From Bryopsis sp. KO-2023 (lineage: Eukaryota; Chlorophyta; Ulvophyceae; Bryopsidales; Bryopsidaceae): DNA of 64,000 nt. The notes beneath the pieces were generated by a model. It did not search any database. It saw only the letters and a list, made by a program, of their open reading frames with translations, and was not told the origin of the DNA. Position 1 is the first letter of the stretch. Each line of letters opens with the position of its first letter. Positions 11,574 through 23,217 of the stretch are shown here, in pieces. The stretch spans positions 5,270,001 through 5,334,000 of the forward strand of contig BSYQ01000004.1 of the NCBI GenBank assembly GCA_030272585.1. Reading direction: 5' to 3'. Both the position numbers and the translations under genes were made by a program.

Positions 11574-13649
11574 TCATTGATGGTTGTACATAACCATTGG
11601 ACCTGCCACAGATTCCATGGCTTCTTTCCCATACAGGTGCTCCACAAGCGTGAGGGCAAACTCAAAGGCAGTGCCAGGACCCCTGCTGGTGGTCAGCTTT
11701 CCATCCACCACCACCCGGTCATCTGCAGATCTGAACCATCAAGTTTGCAAATTCTGATTTCACTCGCAAGTCCATTCCACCAGGACGGCATGAAAAGTTG
11801 AAAGTTTCTGAAAGAAGATGAAAAAATAGAACGATTTCCCATCATTCTATTTTTTTATCTTCTTTCACAAAGCCGTGTCCAATCTCGACATTTTGCCCGT
11901 GTGGCAATTCCAATCAAATATTCATTCTAGAAATTGAAGAAGCACTGCCACCAGGATAAGACATGCCACTGCAACCGGGTGGAAAATAATACGTTCTTCT
12001 TAAAAAAACAGTAAAGTTGCTGGAAAGAGTTTCACATGCCAGTTGCTGTTTGGTGATTTTCCCAAAAATGTTGGGAAAAAAAAGGGGACGGGAGCTTCTT
12101 GAATCAACTGATAAACAGCATACAGCACAGTCCCTATCTGGAAACATTCCTCCTGCAATTCAGTGTTTCAATCAAGCAAATTCCCCTGCATGCCATTTTT
12201 TGGTGTTACCGAAAAAAATCATGGCTGGAGCGGCATGTAATCCATCCAGTGGCAAAATCGATAATTTCCATGGCAGAAAATGTTGCATCGGATGGAGGGC
12301 AGTTATAATATACTGAGAAATATCTTCTTAAAAATCACTTGAACAAAAAATACAAACTGGAAAAACATTATTCAAGACTAAAAGAAAAGGACAAAGTTTT
12401 TGCACTCATGTTCATTCTTACGATTGATCGGATAGTTTTTCGACGAAGGCAGGGTGCGATGTTGCTTTTTTCCCTTTCAGAAACCCCTTCGGCTCCAAAA
12501 CGACGGCAGGAGATGCACAGATCGCAGCACACAGCCGGTCGCTGGAACATTGGGCAGACAAAAGCTCGTGCAATTCTCGGTTATCACGAAGCCGTTCGGC
12601 TCCAGGCATCCCCCCCTTCAACAATTCTGAAACAAACTCAGCATTAACTGAATTTGCAGCAAACCCCTCTCCAACCCTTCCCCCCCCCAAAAAAAAAAAA
12701 ATAAAAATACCCAGCTCTTTTGAAGCCAAGCGAATGCACCATATATATAACTCACTTTTCGTTTTGCACTTGAGTTGAAGGGAGAAAAGCCACGGGGCGA
12801 TTGTCATATGTCAAACCTAATAATCTGGGGAACTAAAGAAGCAATGACGGCGAAACGTCAATAATTCTAGATTCACATGCATGCATGGATATTCATAATG
12901 CTCCACTTGATTTAAAAAAAACATGTGGAATGCTGAAAAAAAAAAACATCCTGCGACAGATTTAAGCACCCAACATTCGATACGGCTGTCTGGAAGGATG
13001 AAAAAAGGTAAAAAAAACCTACTGGAAGTGCAATGAGATCGTATTCCTCATTGGCGCATTCGGTTATGCATGCATCGGCTTCAAGCATGATTCCTCGAGA
13101 ACATGTCACTGTCAAATCAGGTTCGACAGATGCGACTGTCACCTGTGTGGCAAAAGAATTGAATAAAATCTTGCCCATCAAAAACCCAAGAAGAGAAAGA
13201 AAAAGGCAATTCTTGGATGGTCCTTTTAGAGGTTGTTTTTTTTTCAGATCCATAGTTCATTTGTTCGGTTTGTTTTGTTTTGCCTGGACAGTATGAGCGT
13301 TGATAAATACCATAGGGAGGATGGGTTGATTTCTCTTTCAACACCACACAATAAACTGTTTAACTTTCCAAGGAGGGAGCCCCTCCATGACACAAGCCAC
13401 TTGTCGCACCTGGGCACCTGCTCTCCTCAAGACGTCAACGATGATAACTGCCTCCATTTCTTCCGAACCGTTTCCCACTGGAACGAGCACCGTTTTTTCA
13501 GCAGCAGCCATGACTTTGAAAGCCGTCCTCCTGTTGGTCGCAGGAGCGCGAGCACCTTTGGAAACTCTCGATCGTCCCAAAAAACCTCGCTGGAAGGACG
13601 GAGACGTCACGCAGGGTCTGTGAAATGTAGAGCAGGAAATGGTGGCCAT
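11574..13649 (-). CDS. DJ1: DJ-1/PfpI-family protein, probably plastid-targeted
   Basis: Exons 13649-13410, 13142-13023, 12615-12422 and 11730-11574 join in phase to 236 residues. DJ-1 proteins are small stress-protective glyoxalase/deglycase-like enzymes. After an N-terminal extension of about 50 residues rich in Ser, Arg and Thr comes the domain: VLVPVGNGSEEMEA (with the conserved glutamate), ALPGGMPGAE, the nucleophile elbow AAICASP with its cysteine, and SRGPGTAFEFALTLVE. The extension looks like a plastid transit peptide. Plant DJ-1 proteins often have two domains; here there is only one. The exon 3 acceptor (TTGAAG|GG) was chosen because it restores the conserved LPGG; a TTTCAG 11 nt upstream would insert four residues. 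It is divergent to the IQ-motif gene, and their predicted start codons overlap. Confidence 0.85.
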
Positions 13650-14961
13650 GCCGATTTCGTTCTTTGGAAAGTCAGGATGGAAGAAGAGGACTCACTCGAC
13701 GTATGTGCCTTCGAAGTTTCAACACCATTGGACACCATTGGACGAAGCATGGGACGCCCTGAGTACGACAGCAGTCCGCCCAGATATGCACAGACCTCGC
13801 AACACACACTCCAATTCGGATCGGGGGGAAATGGATGGGTCTGCGACCAGCGAACGCACTGGATGCATCAACGTGAGCACACTGCAAGCTTTTGTTTCAT
13901 GAATACGCGCGGCTTGAGCCGGAAAAGGTTTTCGTTGTTGCCTTGAATTTGAATTGTATCGACTGGGGCGTTCAGGCACTTCCACCTGGATCGCACAGCA
14001 GAGGGACAAAAACACAAGGAGGTCATGGAAGGTTTCCAACTATCGATCGTGTGCTTCAGCTGAGAAATGGGCGGTTGGGACGGTCTGAAAACAAGGAAGC
14101 ATCAGCTCGAGAGAAGATGGGAGGTCAATGGGAGGGATGCGCCGCCACTCAGAGTTGTGCGGGCCAGCACAATTTTCAAAATTCTACTCAGGCCACGTCT
14201 GAAAATGATACCACCCCGGCGTCGGGAGGATCCACACGATTGGCTGGGGACAAAGCCAAACGTGCCAGAGAGGTTTTGACACAATTTCTGGAGTTCCGGA
14301 AATACCGACAACAACGACGCCATGCTGCAACAATCATCCAGGTAGGGATGCAGGACCTGGGGGCTAGTATGGTCGAGTAGTTTGTGGCAACGACCAAGAC
14401 TAATAGTTTGTGATTTTTTCCCACCCTAGGCGTGCTATCGAGGATACATCGCCAGGCGTAAGATTCAGTCTCGGTGCAAATTGTTGTCGTTTCTTCAAGC
14501 GAGGAGGTCCGGCTTGGTAAAATCATCTTTTTTAGGTTGGCAAGAGGTGCGTTTTTCCGAAAAGAGTCTGTTCGGCAAATTCTCTTGTTTTATACCTTCA
14601 CAAGGTGTCAGCCGCACTTTTGCTTGCAGACGTGCGTTGTGCTCCCCAGGTAGCAAAAAGAAGAGCGAAAGCAAGGAGGAGAGTGTGCGGCTTGTTTCGG
14701 CGGTGTGGACTGGAGGCACATTTGTTTTCGGGCTATGAGTTTGATGGTGCGTCAATGGCGGCGGCAAAACTGCAGAAAATTGGGTACTTTTTTCGTTGAA
14801 TGACGTGCAACCTCAAAATCTTTGATTATTTTCCCCCCACAGGAAATCATATCTTTTCTCGAGAAGGCAACACGGGCCTTGTGGAAGCTTACAAGAAATG
14901 GAGACGGCAGAAAGTTGCCTTTTCTCGGTGGCGTCTGTCTGTGTACTCAAGGAACCTTGAC
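13639..14961 (+). CDS. IQ-motif protein of unknown role
   Basis: Exons 13639-13872, 13976-14341, 14430-14516, 14605-14746 and 14843-14961 join in phase to 315 residues ending in TGA. The recognisable part crosses the exon 2/3 joint: RHAATIIQ then ACYRGYIARR, a good IQ motif that should bind calmodulin or a calmodulin-like light chain. Basic stretches (KRRAKARRR) and a YKKWRRQKVAFSRW segment follow and may be degenerate helical repeats. The N-terminal 180 residues are polar and unremarkable. The start is uncertain: ATGs at 13639 and 13648 overlap the DJ-1 start, and later in-frame ATGs at about 13786 and 13831 would avoid the overlap. The nearby RIB72 gene hints at a ciliary job, but that is only proximity. 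Confidence 0.6.
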
Positions 14962-15498
14962 AATACGATGGTAGACTGAAAAGGTCGGATTATGGAAAAG
15001 CAAGATGACCTCAGGTTATAAATATATAGTTCCATAGTTGGGGGGGCTTATGGGGGCAGAAACAGGTCGCAAACTCTGGGCCGTTCGTGTGAAACACAAA
15101 TCTGTGTTGGTTCGTGAGCGTCGGATAAAATTGGAACGATACAGAATGGCTATTGTGATGCTATGCATAAAATAATTCTGGAATGAGTGAATGATTCACA
15201 TAAGTAAATGAATGGTCGGAAACAGCTACTGGATATGGATTCGGGTTTGTATCGAGTCGCTCTTGAACACCAACCACTCACCCTACCACTGAAATTTGTA
15301 TCAGCCATGTGGTCAACCATACACCACGGAGGAAAAAGAAAAAATGTGACAAACCCTGTGGGAATCTTTGCCTCAGATGGGCACTCTCTCTACCCCGAAC
15401 CAAAAACGTGTACCCGATCTTCATGAGCGTATCTTCTTTCAAAGCAACTGTCAAGGAAAAAGAAATTGACATTCTCAAAGACTCTTGAGTGGCTTCGC
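14962..15498. other. Spacer between convergent genes
   Basis: Lies between the 3' ends of the IQ-motif gene (plus) and RIB72 (minus). There is a G-run near 15041 and some T-rich DNA. Nothing else is seen. Confidence 0.5.
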
Positions 15499-18006
15499 TC
15501 ATTCACCACTCTTCAAAGCAGCCAGGAATTCCTCGATATCTATCGTCCCGTTCTTGTCTCTATCCATCCTCCTACGCAATGCTATCACTTGGTGCCGCGT
15601 AAACTTGAAGTCGGCATGCGTGAGAGCCGCCTCGAGCTCATCTCCAGATAAATGTCCGCTCCCGTCGGTGTCGATGTTGATAAAACATTTCCTGACTTCA
15701 TCTTCGCGACCCGCGATTTGTTTCCTCAAGCTTCTTAACAAAGCCTCAGCATCAGCCATAACAAAAACGTGCCTGTTGTTTTCCATGTATGTGTACGTGT
15801 ACTCGTCCGCTTCCAACAGCTCAAACCCTCTATGATGAATATCCACCACACCCCCGACGAATAAATCGAAGTACATATACGCTTCTTCGACTTTTGGCTT
15901 GAAAATTCGGCTTCGTTCCAAGAACTTGCCGCCGATGATTCCGCAGTTGCGAACGGGAGGCTCATAAACTGAAATGGTGTCGTCGGCCATGAAGTAGGAG
16001 ACGATGAATTTCCTGTCCCTGTCTGCAACGGAGAGCTTGAACCTTTCTGTCTCGACCATTCTCGCAGAGAACCTCAAAATGATGTTGTCTTTGTTCATCA
16101 GCTTGTGGAAGTCCTTCTTTGGGGGCTTGGGGAGCAAACTGGTACAATTTTGTTTCGTATCCTCGAGCAACCCGTATCCATTGTGGGGAGGCAGTGCAGG
16201 CTGGGCAAAGGGGGTTATGTCTTCCGCGATGTCCAGCGGTCTCAGCTCTTCTTCATCAACATGGTAAATGCTCCTGTACCATTGGCGGGTGAAGTCGTCG
16301 CAATCGAAAATGAAGAAGTTGCGGTTCTGGATTTGAACCCTGGCGCCAATGCGAAAATCATCGGGGGAGTAACACTGGTCTTTATGCGTCCTGTTGGTGA
16401 CTGACATGAACATATGGTGCTCCTGTTGGAGCATAGGACCCAACTTCAGCCACGCATTTTACCTCGAAGGAGAAATTGCCCTTCAAATGCAAACACGCAA
16501 AGAGGTGCATTCATGACCACTACCTTCAGAAGTGGCCCCCTCTTCAAGAAAACAGGGAATGGATCGCGGCCGGAGTTCGCCTCGTTTGTTTCCAAGAGCT
16601 CCCCAGTGTCGTCTTCGAGAAAATAATGGAGAACATATGGCCTGCGGTCTCCGTACAAACTCTGACGGTCGTCCCACAGACAATAGAATCGAAGCACTTT
16701 TCTGTTGTTCTCCAAAAACTGCCTCAACCGATCTTCTTCGAGCACGTTTGGAGGTTTCCCGAGTTTGGCCTCCAGGAAACGAGTAAGATCATCCACTCTC
16801 GGATTTGGAGGAATTCCTGGTTCGACCAAAGGCAGCTCGTATCAAAAATTATCGAAGAGAGAAAAAATGCATGTCACTCCGCACACGATGGTAGATATTG
16901 AAAACACAGGAAGCACCTGCTTCTGCTCTTTCCAACCTGTTTGCTTTTTCTTGTACGTCTCCTTGTACAGATCTATCGGATCCGATGGGTATGGCTCTGG
17001 GGCAGCCAATTCGATTCCCATGTCTTGCATGTGGCTTCTGGTGAAGTCATCGCAATCGACAATGAAAATCGTTCGACCATACAGAACCAGCTTTGCTCCA
17101 ATGAACAAGTCTGTGCACGTGTATGGGGTTTCGTCTTCCTTGTTGAGCTGGTGGCGCTTGATGAACACCCCCTGATGAAACGACGAAAGGCACCTCACAC
17201 CGGTCTAACAATAGCAACAGCGGTCTAACATGCTTTTGGCGTGGGCAACGACTGTTCTGATTTTGTGGTAGCGCTTTTTTACCTGTGGGAGTCCACTGTT
17301 GTCTTGCTTGGGCTCCGCCACGTGCATTGTGTCGTCCGCAAGGTAGTAGTAAATCACAACTTTTCGAACTCTGTGGTTCTCCAGCCTGCTCTCGACGACG
17401 CTCTCTTTGAAATACCCGTAAAATCTGAGAACCTGAAACACAAATGTTTTCAGCCAAGAATCCTGAACAGCCAAGGAACAGCAAGGTGTCGATGCTCACC
17501 TTTCTGTCGAGCTCAACCCACTTGGGCATGGTGCTGTTGAGAGCTGTCTTCGACTGGGTGGCTGTGGTCGTGTTTCGCAAGGTCTCAAAACGTGCGGTAC
17601 CATCGCCCTCCACTTGCATGAGACCTCCCTCATTGGCGTAGCCCTTGGTATAGTTCAGCGTTTGGCCCTTCTTGAAGGTGGAGTCGGGAGTGGGAACGAT
17701 CTACACGTGCAACCGAAAGACTCACGTGGCGGCTGGCTCTGAAAAGAGACCCCCCCGTTGAATATGCATGCTTCAACGCCAAGAAGAATCAAGACTCGAA
17801 CTGGGCGAGCAGATTTCTTTTCCCAAGGGGTTGGGGACGGGCTCTAATATGTCGTCGACAAGTGCCCCAAGCCTAGTGTTTGTGCTGTTCGATTCTGAGG
17901 CGAGCAGGAGTGATGGTGCGACTCATTCTGCTCTACACACAGATGCTGTACTCACAGGCGCCGTGACGGTGTATCCTGGGAGCATGGGAATGGGAGGTGC
18001 CGCCAT
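15499..18006 (-). CDS. RIB72: RIB72/EFHC1-type ciliary protofilament-ribbon protein
   Basis: Six exons (18006-17956, 17700-17500, 17432-17283, 17171-16937, 16816-16524, 16422-15499) join in phase to 617 residues, close to the family size of about 640. Family members sit inside the A-tubule of ciliary doublet microtubules. Three DM10 domains can be read in order. Domain 1 (about 85-190) runs from VLRFYGYF to IVDCDDFTR. Domain 2 (about 250-355) runs from KVLRFYCLWDD to IFDCDDFTRQWY. Domain 3 (about 410-520) starts NIILRFSARM and includes VSYFMADDTISVYEPP. Two EF-hands end the protein, with loops DTDGSGHLSGDE and DRDKNGTIDIEE; both keep the Ca2+-binding acidic positions. The start MAAPPIPMLPGY lies at a strong donor (CCT|GTGAGT). 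Presence of this gene implies a motile cilium in the organism. Confidence 0.93.
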
Positions 18007-18408
18007 CTCGCCACTCCTTTTGTGCAATATAATTCGGCTAGCTTTTCGTGGTTCTGTCAAAACCCCCTCAAAATCACCCTAAATTCGAAGTCCCACAGGC
18101 AAAGGCGTCCTCCCCCACAAAAACTGGAACCAACATGTCCCCTATTTGACGGTCGTCTGACTTCTTTATCAAATTTGTGCGCAGTCTATTGCTGATTGGT
18201 TTTCTGTCGTGGAGCCTCGCAGAAGTTTCCAGGAAGCTGGCAGAGAGAGAGCACGTGTTGTTTCCCCTGGAGTGTTTCTTGGCTTTCGATGTTTTCCGAC
18301 CCCGTTGCTTGTGCAGGCAGGGTTCAGTGAAGTTGCGCTTACCCTTTTTTTTGGAACGTTGTTTTTCCTTGGGATCTGCGCTTGGTCGATTCTGATTTGA
18401 GGTCGGCG

Positions 18409-20883
18409 ATGGACGTGTTGTCTTGTCGATTGGTCACGGTTGCGGGTCGGACCTATCGAGTGCAGGGAGGCGGTCTTGTCGGGGATGAATTCTCCTCAGA
18501 CAACCGCGAGGGGTTATCCAAGGCTGTGGGGAATGAGTTTGCTGACGATTTCGAGTTCGACGAGTCTCTTGTCGAGAAAGAAGATTCTGGGGACTACGTA
18601 ACACGAATCTCAGCGGACAGCGAGGTCCGAATATTGTGACGAGTAAGAAAAGTTTCAAGTCTCGCTTTGAAACTTTCGTTTCTGAGAAATAAGGAATGGG
18701 GTTAGGGAGAGAAAACTGGTGGTGCTTTGGGTTACCAAGCTAGAAAAAAAAAAATCAACACCACTTCACCTGAAAAGCAGTTTATCAAAGTTTATCACTA
18801 AACTGACACCAAAACAACTATAAAAAAAGCATTTCTTTTTTGAAATGAAATGCATTGAGGCTGGAAGGCTCATGCAGCCCTGATTTGGGCATGAAAATAA
18901 AAACCAGTTCTGATTCTGAATTTTGTTTTGTCTTCCCAAGGTGTATGGTTTCGTTGTTGGGAAAGGGGGAAAGACGAAGTCACAGATCGAACAGGAAACA
19001 GAAACTGCCATTAAAATCCCGAAACAAGGCAGCCAAGAAACGCCCGAAATCACCATCAGAGGACCTTCCATTCCCAATGTGGGTAGCGCTCGATTGAGAG
19101 TCGAGCTGATTTTAGCCGACAATATTGCAAAAAAGTGCGTATCTTTCCTCACAATGCTGGGACTCGAGGAGCCATGATAATAAACGTTTTTTTTTTTTTT
19201 TCAAATGTCCGAAATCCTTCGTTTTTAAACTCCCACTTGAGAAGCCCGAATTCCTATTGAAGGAAGGATACGTTCGATCATTGCTGCATTGAAGGCTGTA
19301 TTTTTTTCGACATCTATTTAAAAAGGGACTTAATTTCTTCTTGACAAGGACTCCTATTTTTATTTTTTTTGTAACACGCACACCTGGTTTTTTTTTTTTC
19401 CTTCAAAAACCGAGTTTGTGTATGTGTGTGTCTTTCAGGATGGATTATAATTTCTTCGTTTCAATTCCGCTTTGCACACCAGGGGTGGTCGCTCGGCTGA
19501 AGACCTTCCAGGAGGAAATCCTAAAAAAAGATAACATCTCCACGTCAGGCATCGAGGCTTCGATATTTCAGAAACCGGAGCACCTCCATTTAACAGTCCT
19601 CATGCTGAAGCTGTACAGCGAGGAGAAAAGGCAAATCGCTTTCAAGACGATGAAATCCGCCGAAAAAAAGATACAGGAACTCTTGAACGGTGAGGATTTG
19701 AAGGTGGGTTTCTGCATGAAAAAACTAGAGCCAGGTGGAAAAAAAGGGGGTTGGGTGAATTTATTTATTTTTAAATATATATATATTAAAATAAGAATCA
19801 ATGTGATGAACAGAATGTTCTATCAGGGGCAAAGCCGATTGCATTGAGTGGACTTCTTTGGAATTGCCTTTCCAACAGGAGAGCAGTTCAGTTTCCTCAC
19901 CGGAGATTCTTCTTTGTCATTTTTTTCGTATTGGATTGAGGCTGAAATAACCCCCAGGTAGCCCCCCGTTCACTGGAAAAAGGTAAAAAAAAAAAAAGTA
20001 TTAAAGCAATTGAGTGATTCTGGACCTGAATGTGTCATTGACTAAATGAAAATTTGGACTTCAGGTTGAACTGCGAGATCTGGAATACATGAATGACGAT
20101 CCTTCCGCTATGGATGTTCTTTTCCTGGAGGTGATATTTGGGTGGATATTTCCCTTTTTTCATTTTTACATGTGAAACGTTGAGCGAAGGGGTGCCTGGG
20201 AGAGATGGGATGATAATAAGCATTTTATCCGCCGTAGATGCAGTCAATGAAAGAAAGTATTATTTTTGTTTGGGTTCAATTTGATTGCAATCTGATCAGA
20301 TGTTTTCTGTATATATATACTTAGTATATATTATACTAAGTATATATTATTTTTATTTTTATTTATTTTTGCATGTTATGGTATGCAGAGGGTGGATCCA
20401 ATCATAAAGCTTCCTTCCATTAACCAGCCCTCCACTGATTTTCCTGTGTAATCTCCTCTTTTGATGTTTTGCTGGACCCTATTTTTTTAAAGGGTAACAA
20501 ACACTGCTGGATTATGAAAGGAACGAATGCACTGTCACGTGCAGGTCAAAGAAAAAGGGGGAAGCTCCACTCTGCAGCAAATCTGTGCCATGTTGGTGGA
20601 GGAATTCTCTGAAGCCAAATTGACGCTTGCGAAAGATGAACGAGATGTCAGAATGCATGTCACTATCCTCAACACTCGATACCGCCGGGCCTCCTCTTCA
20701 GAGAAGGGTGGTGGAGCACCGCCAGGGAGGCTCCCTTTCGATGGAAGAGTTTTATTGGCGGGTCACAGCAATCTGGACCTGGGGGAAGTCACTGTGAATG
20801 AAATTCATCTGTCGAAGCGAGGGGAATACGATCCAAAAACTCGGTATTTTCATTGTGCAGAGATGATTCATGCACAGAGATAG
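18409..20883 (+). CDS. ASCC1: ASCC1: KH domain plus 2H phosphoesterase-like domain
   Basis: Exons 18409-18624, 18941-19134, 19439-19703, 20065-20130 and 20545-20883 join in phase to 359 residues, the usual ASCC1 size. ASCC1 is a subunit of the ASC-1/ASCC complex acting in transcription coactivation and alkylation-damage repair. The KH domain is in exon 2, with the GXXG loop as GKGG in FVVGKGGKTKSQIE. The A-kinase-anchor/2H domain follows, with its first H-x-T motif as HLHLTVLML and the second as VRMHVTILNTRYRR. The conserved EYMNDDPSAMDVLF and the final VNEIHLSKRGEYD match the family well. The first donor (GAG|GTCCGA) is unusual but keeps phase; GAC|GTAACA upstream is an alternative that would drop eight residues. 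Confidence 0.92.
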
Positions 20884-21359
20884 CGTTGTTCGGTGTGTTT
20901 GGCTGGGAAGGTGGGAGGTGGCTAGAACTGAGAGAAGGGATATGTGGTGTGACCGGAGAGGATTGTGTTGCTGTATAATGTATGTATGCATTCCCTGGTT
21001 CATGTTTTGAGGTTTCGCCACAATATCAGATGCAATGGGTGTCTTCCTTTCAAAGTTCCTGTTGGTTAATTTGAGCGGGCTGCGGCAAATCATCTTTGTT
21101 GATGTTAGTTGGATTGAAATAACAGTGCGCTTATTTTGACCACCACGGCTGCGTCTATTCCACCACAACAATTCATGGCAATGGAGGGAAACCGTCCTGG
21201 ATGCCAAAGATATCTGAAATATCTTCTTTGATTTCAGATATCTTTGGCATCCTTCTGCCCCATTCTTGACGGTGTTGAGACGTCCAGTGTGATAAATGAA
21301 TCACCAGAACTTGGGTATTCCGGGTCACAGCAGCATTTTAAAAAGCTTGGTTGCTGGTG
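20884..21359. other. Spacer with a perfect hairpin
   Basis: Downstream of ASCC1 and up to the retrotransposon target site. Apart from the 54-nt hairpin at 21199-21252, nothing is recognised. Confidence 0.5.
21199..21252. repeat. Perfect 22-bp stem hairpin
   Basis: The arm 21199-21220 (starting GGATGCCAAAGATATCTG) is the exact reverse complement of 21231-21252, with a 10-nt loop 21221-21230. It lies about 315 bp downstream of the ASCC1 stop. It could be a palindromic mini-element, or an RNA hairpin in a 3' region. Confidence 0.85.
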
Positions 21360-21364
21360 CTGAT

Positions 21365-21627
21365 TATAGAAATTAACAGATAAACAATCGATTGTTGGCC
21401 GAGGCCGGGGTACAACACACTCTTCAACACCAAGGCTAAGCCTTAAGAGGACTTACAAAGCTTGCAACTCATAAACCACAGCACAAATATATATTCCCAT
21501 ATCCATGCGTACTGACTGTCCCGCTTCTCGGCAATACATCCTTTTCCGTACTTCTTCTTCCTGACTCATCTCCCCTCACTCTCATTCTTTCCCTTCATTC
21601 TGTTCAATCTAACCCTCCTTTTCTACA
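21365..21627 (-). repeat. 3' LTR of the outer retrotransposon
   Basis: 263 bp, identical by eye to 28424-28686. In element orientation it starts TGTAGAAAAGG after the purine-rich tract. Its last bases are CTATA rather than the usual CA. Confidence 0.9.
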
Positions 21628-21656
21628 CGCTTCCCCTGCGCTTCTGAGGCTATATC

Positions 21657-23210
21657 TTAATACTTCCACATAGACAGCTGACACGGTTTCACGAAATCCA
21701 CATGAGTCAGAAACTCCCCATAACCAGGATCTTTAATCATACATCGATGCCTGGACACATATCCATCAAACAGACATGGTCCATGCCAATAAGCTTTCAG
21801 CTTAGCTCCTTCTGACCTCTCCCTTGTATGATCATAGCACCATACCCATTGACCCATCTTATAGTTCTCTTCAGAGTATTTCTGTTTCTTCAGCCTCCGC
21901 TGTCTTCCGGCCAAATCTTTTTTCCATGCTTCCTGCACCATGATTCGCCATTGCTCAGTTGTCATCACATTTCCTTGAGCATCCATACGTTTGAGCAGCT
22001 GACACGGGGCTACTCCAGTGGCATCATGAGGAACCTTCTGGATAATGGCTTCAGCCTGTGGAACCACCTGCTCCCACTCGGAGAGATCTGAGCCAACCAT
22101 CATGCGCTTGATTCTGTCCTCCAGATTTCTGTGATATCGTTCAATCAAGCCAGCACTTTTGTGCGAATATGGCGGGACATATTCATGCTTGATTCCATTC
22201 TTCTCTAAAACAGCACCAAATCTTAGTGAAGTGAAAATAGCAGCATTGTCTGTCATCACAACCTGGGGCTGTCCATGCCTGTCAATCCAAGTCCTCAAAG
22301 TTTGAACAGCTGCACTAGCATTTGCATTCTGAATGGGATAAGCTTCTGCATACCGAGAACAGTGATCAATCACTGTCATCAAGTAACTGGCTCCTCCTGC
22401 CCCTTTTGGAAATGGTCCCACTACATCCATACTCAAAGCCTGCCCAGGCCACACTCCTTGTTTGGTATCACCCCAGGGTGCCTTTTCTCCAGGATGTTGA
22501 TGCTGCTGACAACTGACACATGCTCGGACATATGACTCCACGACTGACCTCTTCAGTTTCCTTCCCTTCATCCTCAGAATCGTCAGCATCTTAGAGACTC
22601 CAAAATGTCCTTGATGTGCATCGATTAGCCACTCGTTTATAACTGACTGGGATTCCTCGGTTTCCATAATCGCATGGGCCTGCACCTCCTGATTTTCATT
22701 TACTTCCCATCTGGATAACAAATCAGCCAATACATTTACCTTCCCCGGGAGATGTGTAAAACGCAGGTTTTCCCCAATAGTATAGTTGCCGATAATATAC
22801 CCCAGCAATCGCAAAACTCGCAAATCGGTGTCATCCGTCAGGCTTCCTGTGTTGAATTTCTTCGCTGATCCCTCCGAGTCAGTATACACCTGCACATTTC
22901 CTCCCGCTGTAATCCACGCCACTTTTTTCAACGCGCGAACTATTGTCTGCGCTTCTCCCAGGAAGCTTGACACAGCCCGCTGGCTCGGTGAATTCAGATG
23001 CGATCCCAGAAACAGCAAATTGTTTCCTTGTGTTAATGCGAACCCACTGGCGCCTGAAGACCAGTCCGTATACAGTTGGAAGTCTGCCCCTCGATTCTCC
23101 ATCCCGATGTCATACATGGAGCTCAATACGTCTGTCATCACTTCTTGAAACCTTGAGTTTACAGCATCCCAGTCTGCCTCCTTCCCAATTGCTGACAATT
23201 CCTTGTACAT
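21657..23210 (-). CDS. Retrotransposon pol, C-terminal part: RNase H and integrase
   Basis: One open frame of 517 codons. RNase H comes first: QLYTDWSSGASGFAL with its first Asp, the Glu in FLGEAQ, VYTDSEGSA with the next Asp, and the final Asp in VLADLLSRW. The integrase zinc-binding region has AHQGHFG and CVSCQQ. The integrase core follows with the D-D-E residues in ALSMDVVGPFP, VVMTDNAAIF and AGLIERYHRN. A basic C-terminal tail ends near the 3' LTR. The frame is intact. Upstream it is separated from reverse transcriptase only by the SINE at 23218-23532, whose duplicated target (TACATGTCCTGT) lies in frame on both sides. Confidence 0.92.
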   Translation of the reverse strand: MYKELSAIGKEADWDAVNSRFQEVMTDVLSSMYDIGMENRGADFQLYTDWSSGASGFALTQGNNLLFLGSHLNSPSQRAVSSFLGEAQTIVRALKKVAWITAGGNVQVYTDSEGSAKKFNTGSLTDDTDLRVLRLLGYIIGNYTIGENLRFTHLPGKVNVLADLLSRWEVNENQEVQAHAIMETEESQSVINEWLIDAHQGHFGVSKMLTILRMKGRKLKRSVVESYVRACVSCQQHQHPGEKAPWGDTKQGVWPGQALSMDVVGPFPKGAGGASYLMTVIDHCSRYAEAYPIQNANASAAVQTLRTWIDRHGQPQVVMTDNAAIFTSLRFGAVLEKNGIKHEYVPPYSHKSAGLIERYHRNLEDRIKRMMVGSDLSEWEQVVPQAEAIIQKVPHDATGVAPCQLLKRMDAQGNVMTTEQWRIMVQEAWKKDLAGRQRRLKKQKYSEENYKMGQWVWCYDHTRERSEGAKLKAYWHGPCLFDGYVSRHRCMIKDPGYGEFLTHVDFVKPCQLSMWKY

Positions 23211-23217
23211 GTCCTGT

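Noticed and set aside
20310-20352. AT palindrome (TATATACTTAGTATA and its complement)
   Set aside because: It lies in an ASCC1 intron in AT-repeat DNA where such palindromes arise easily; no further structure.
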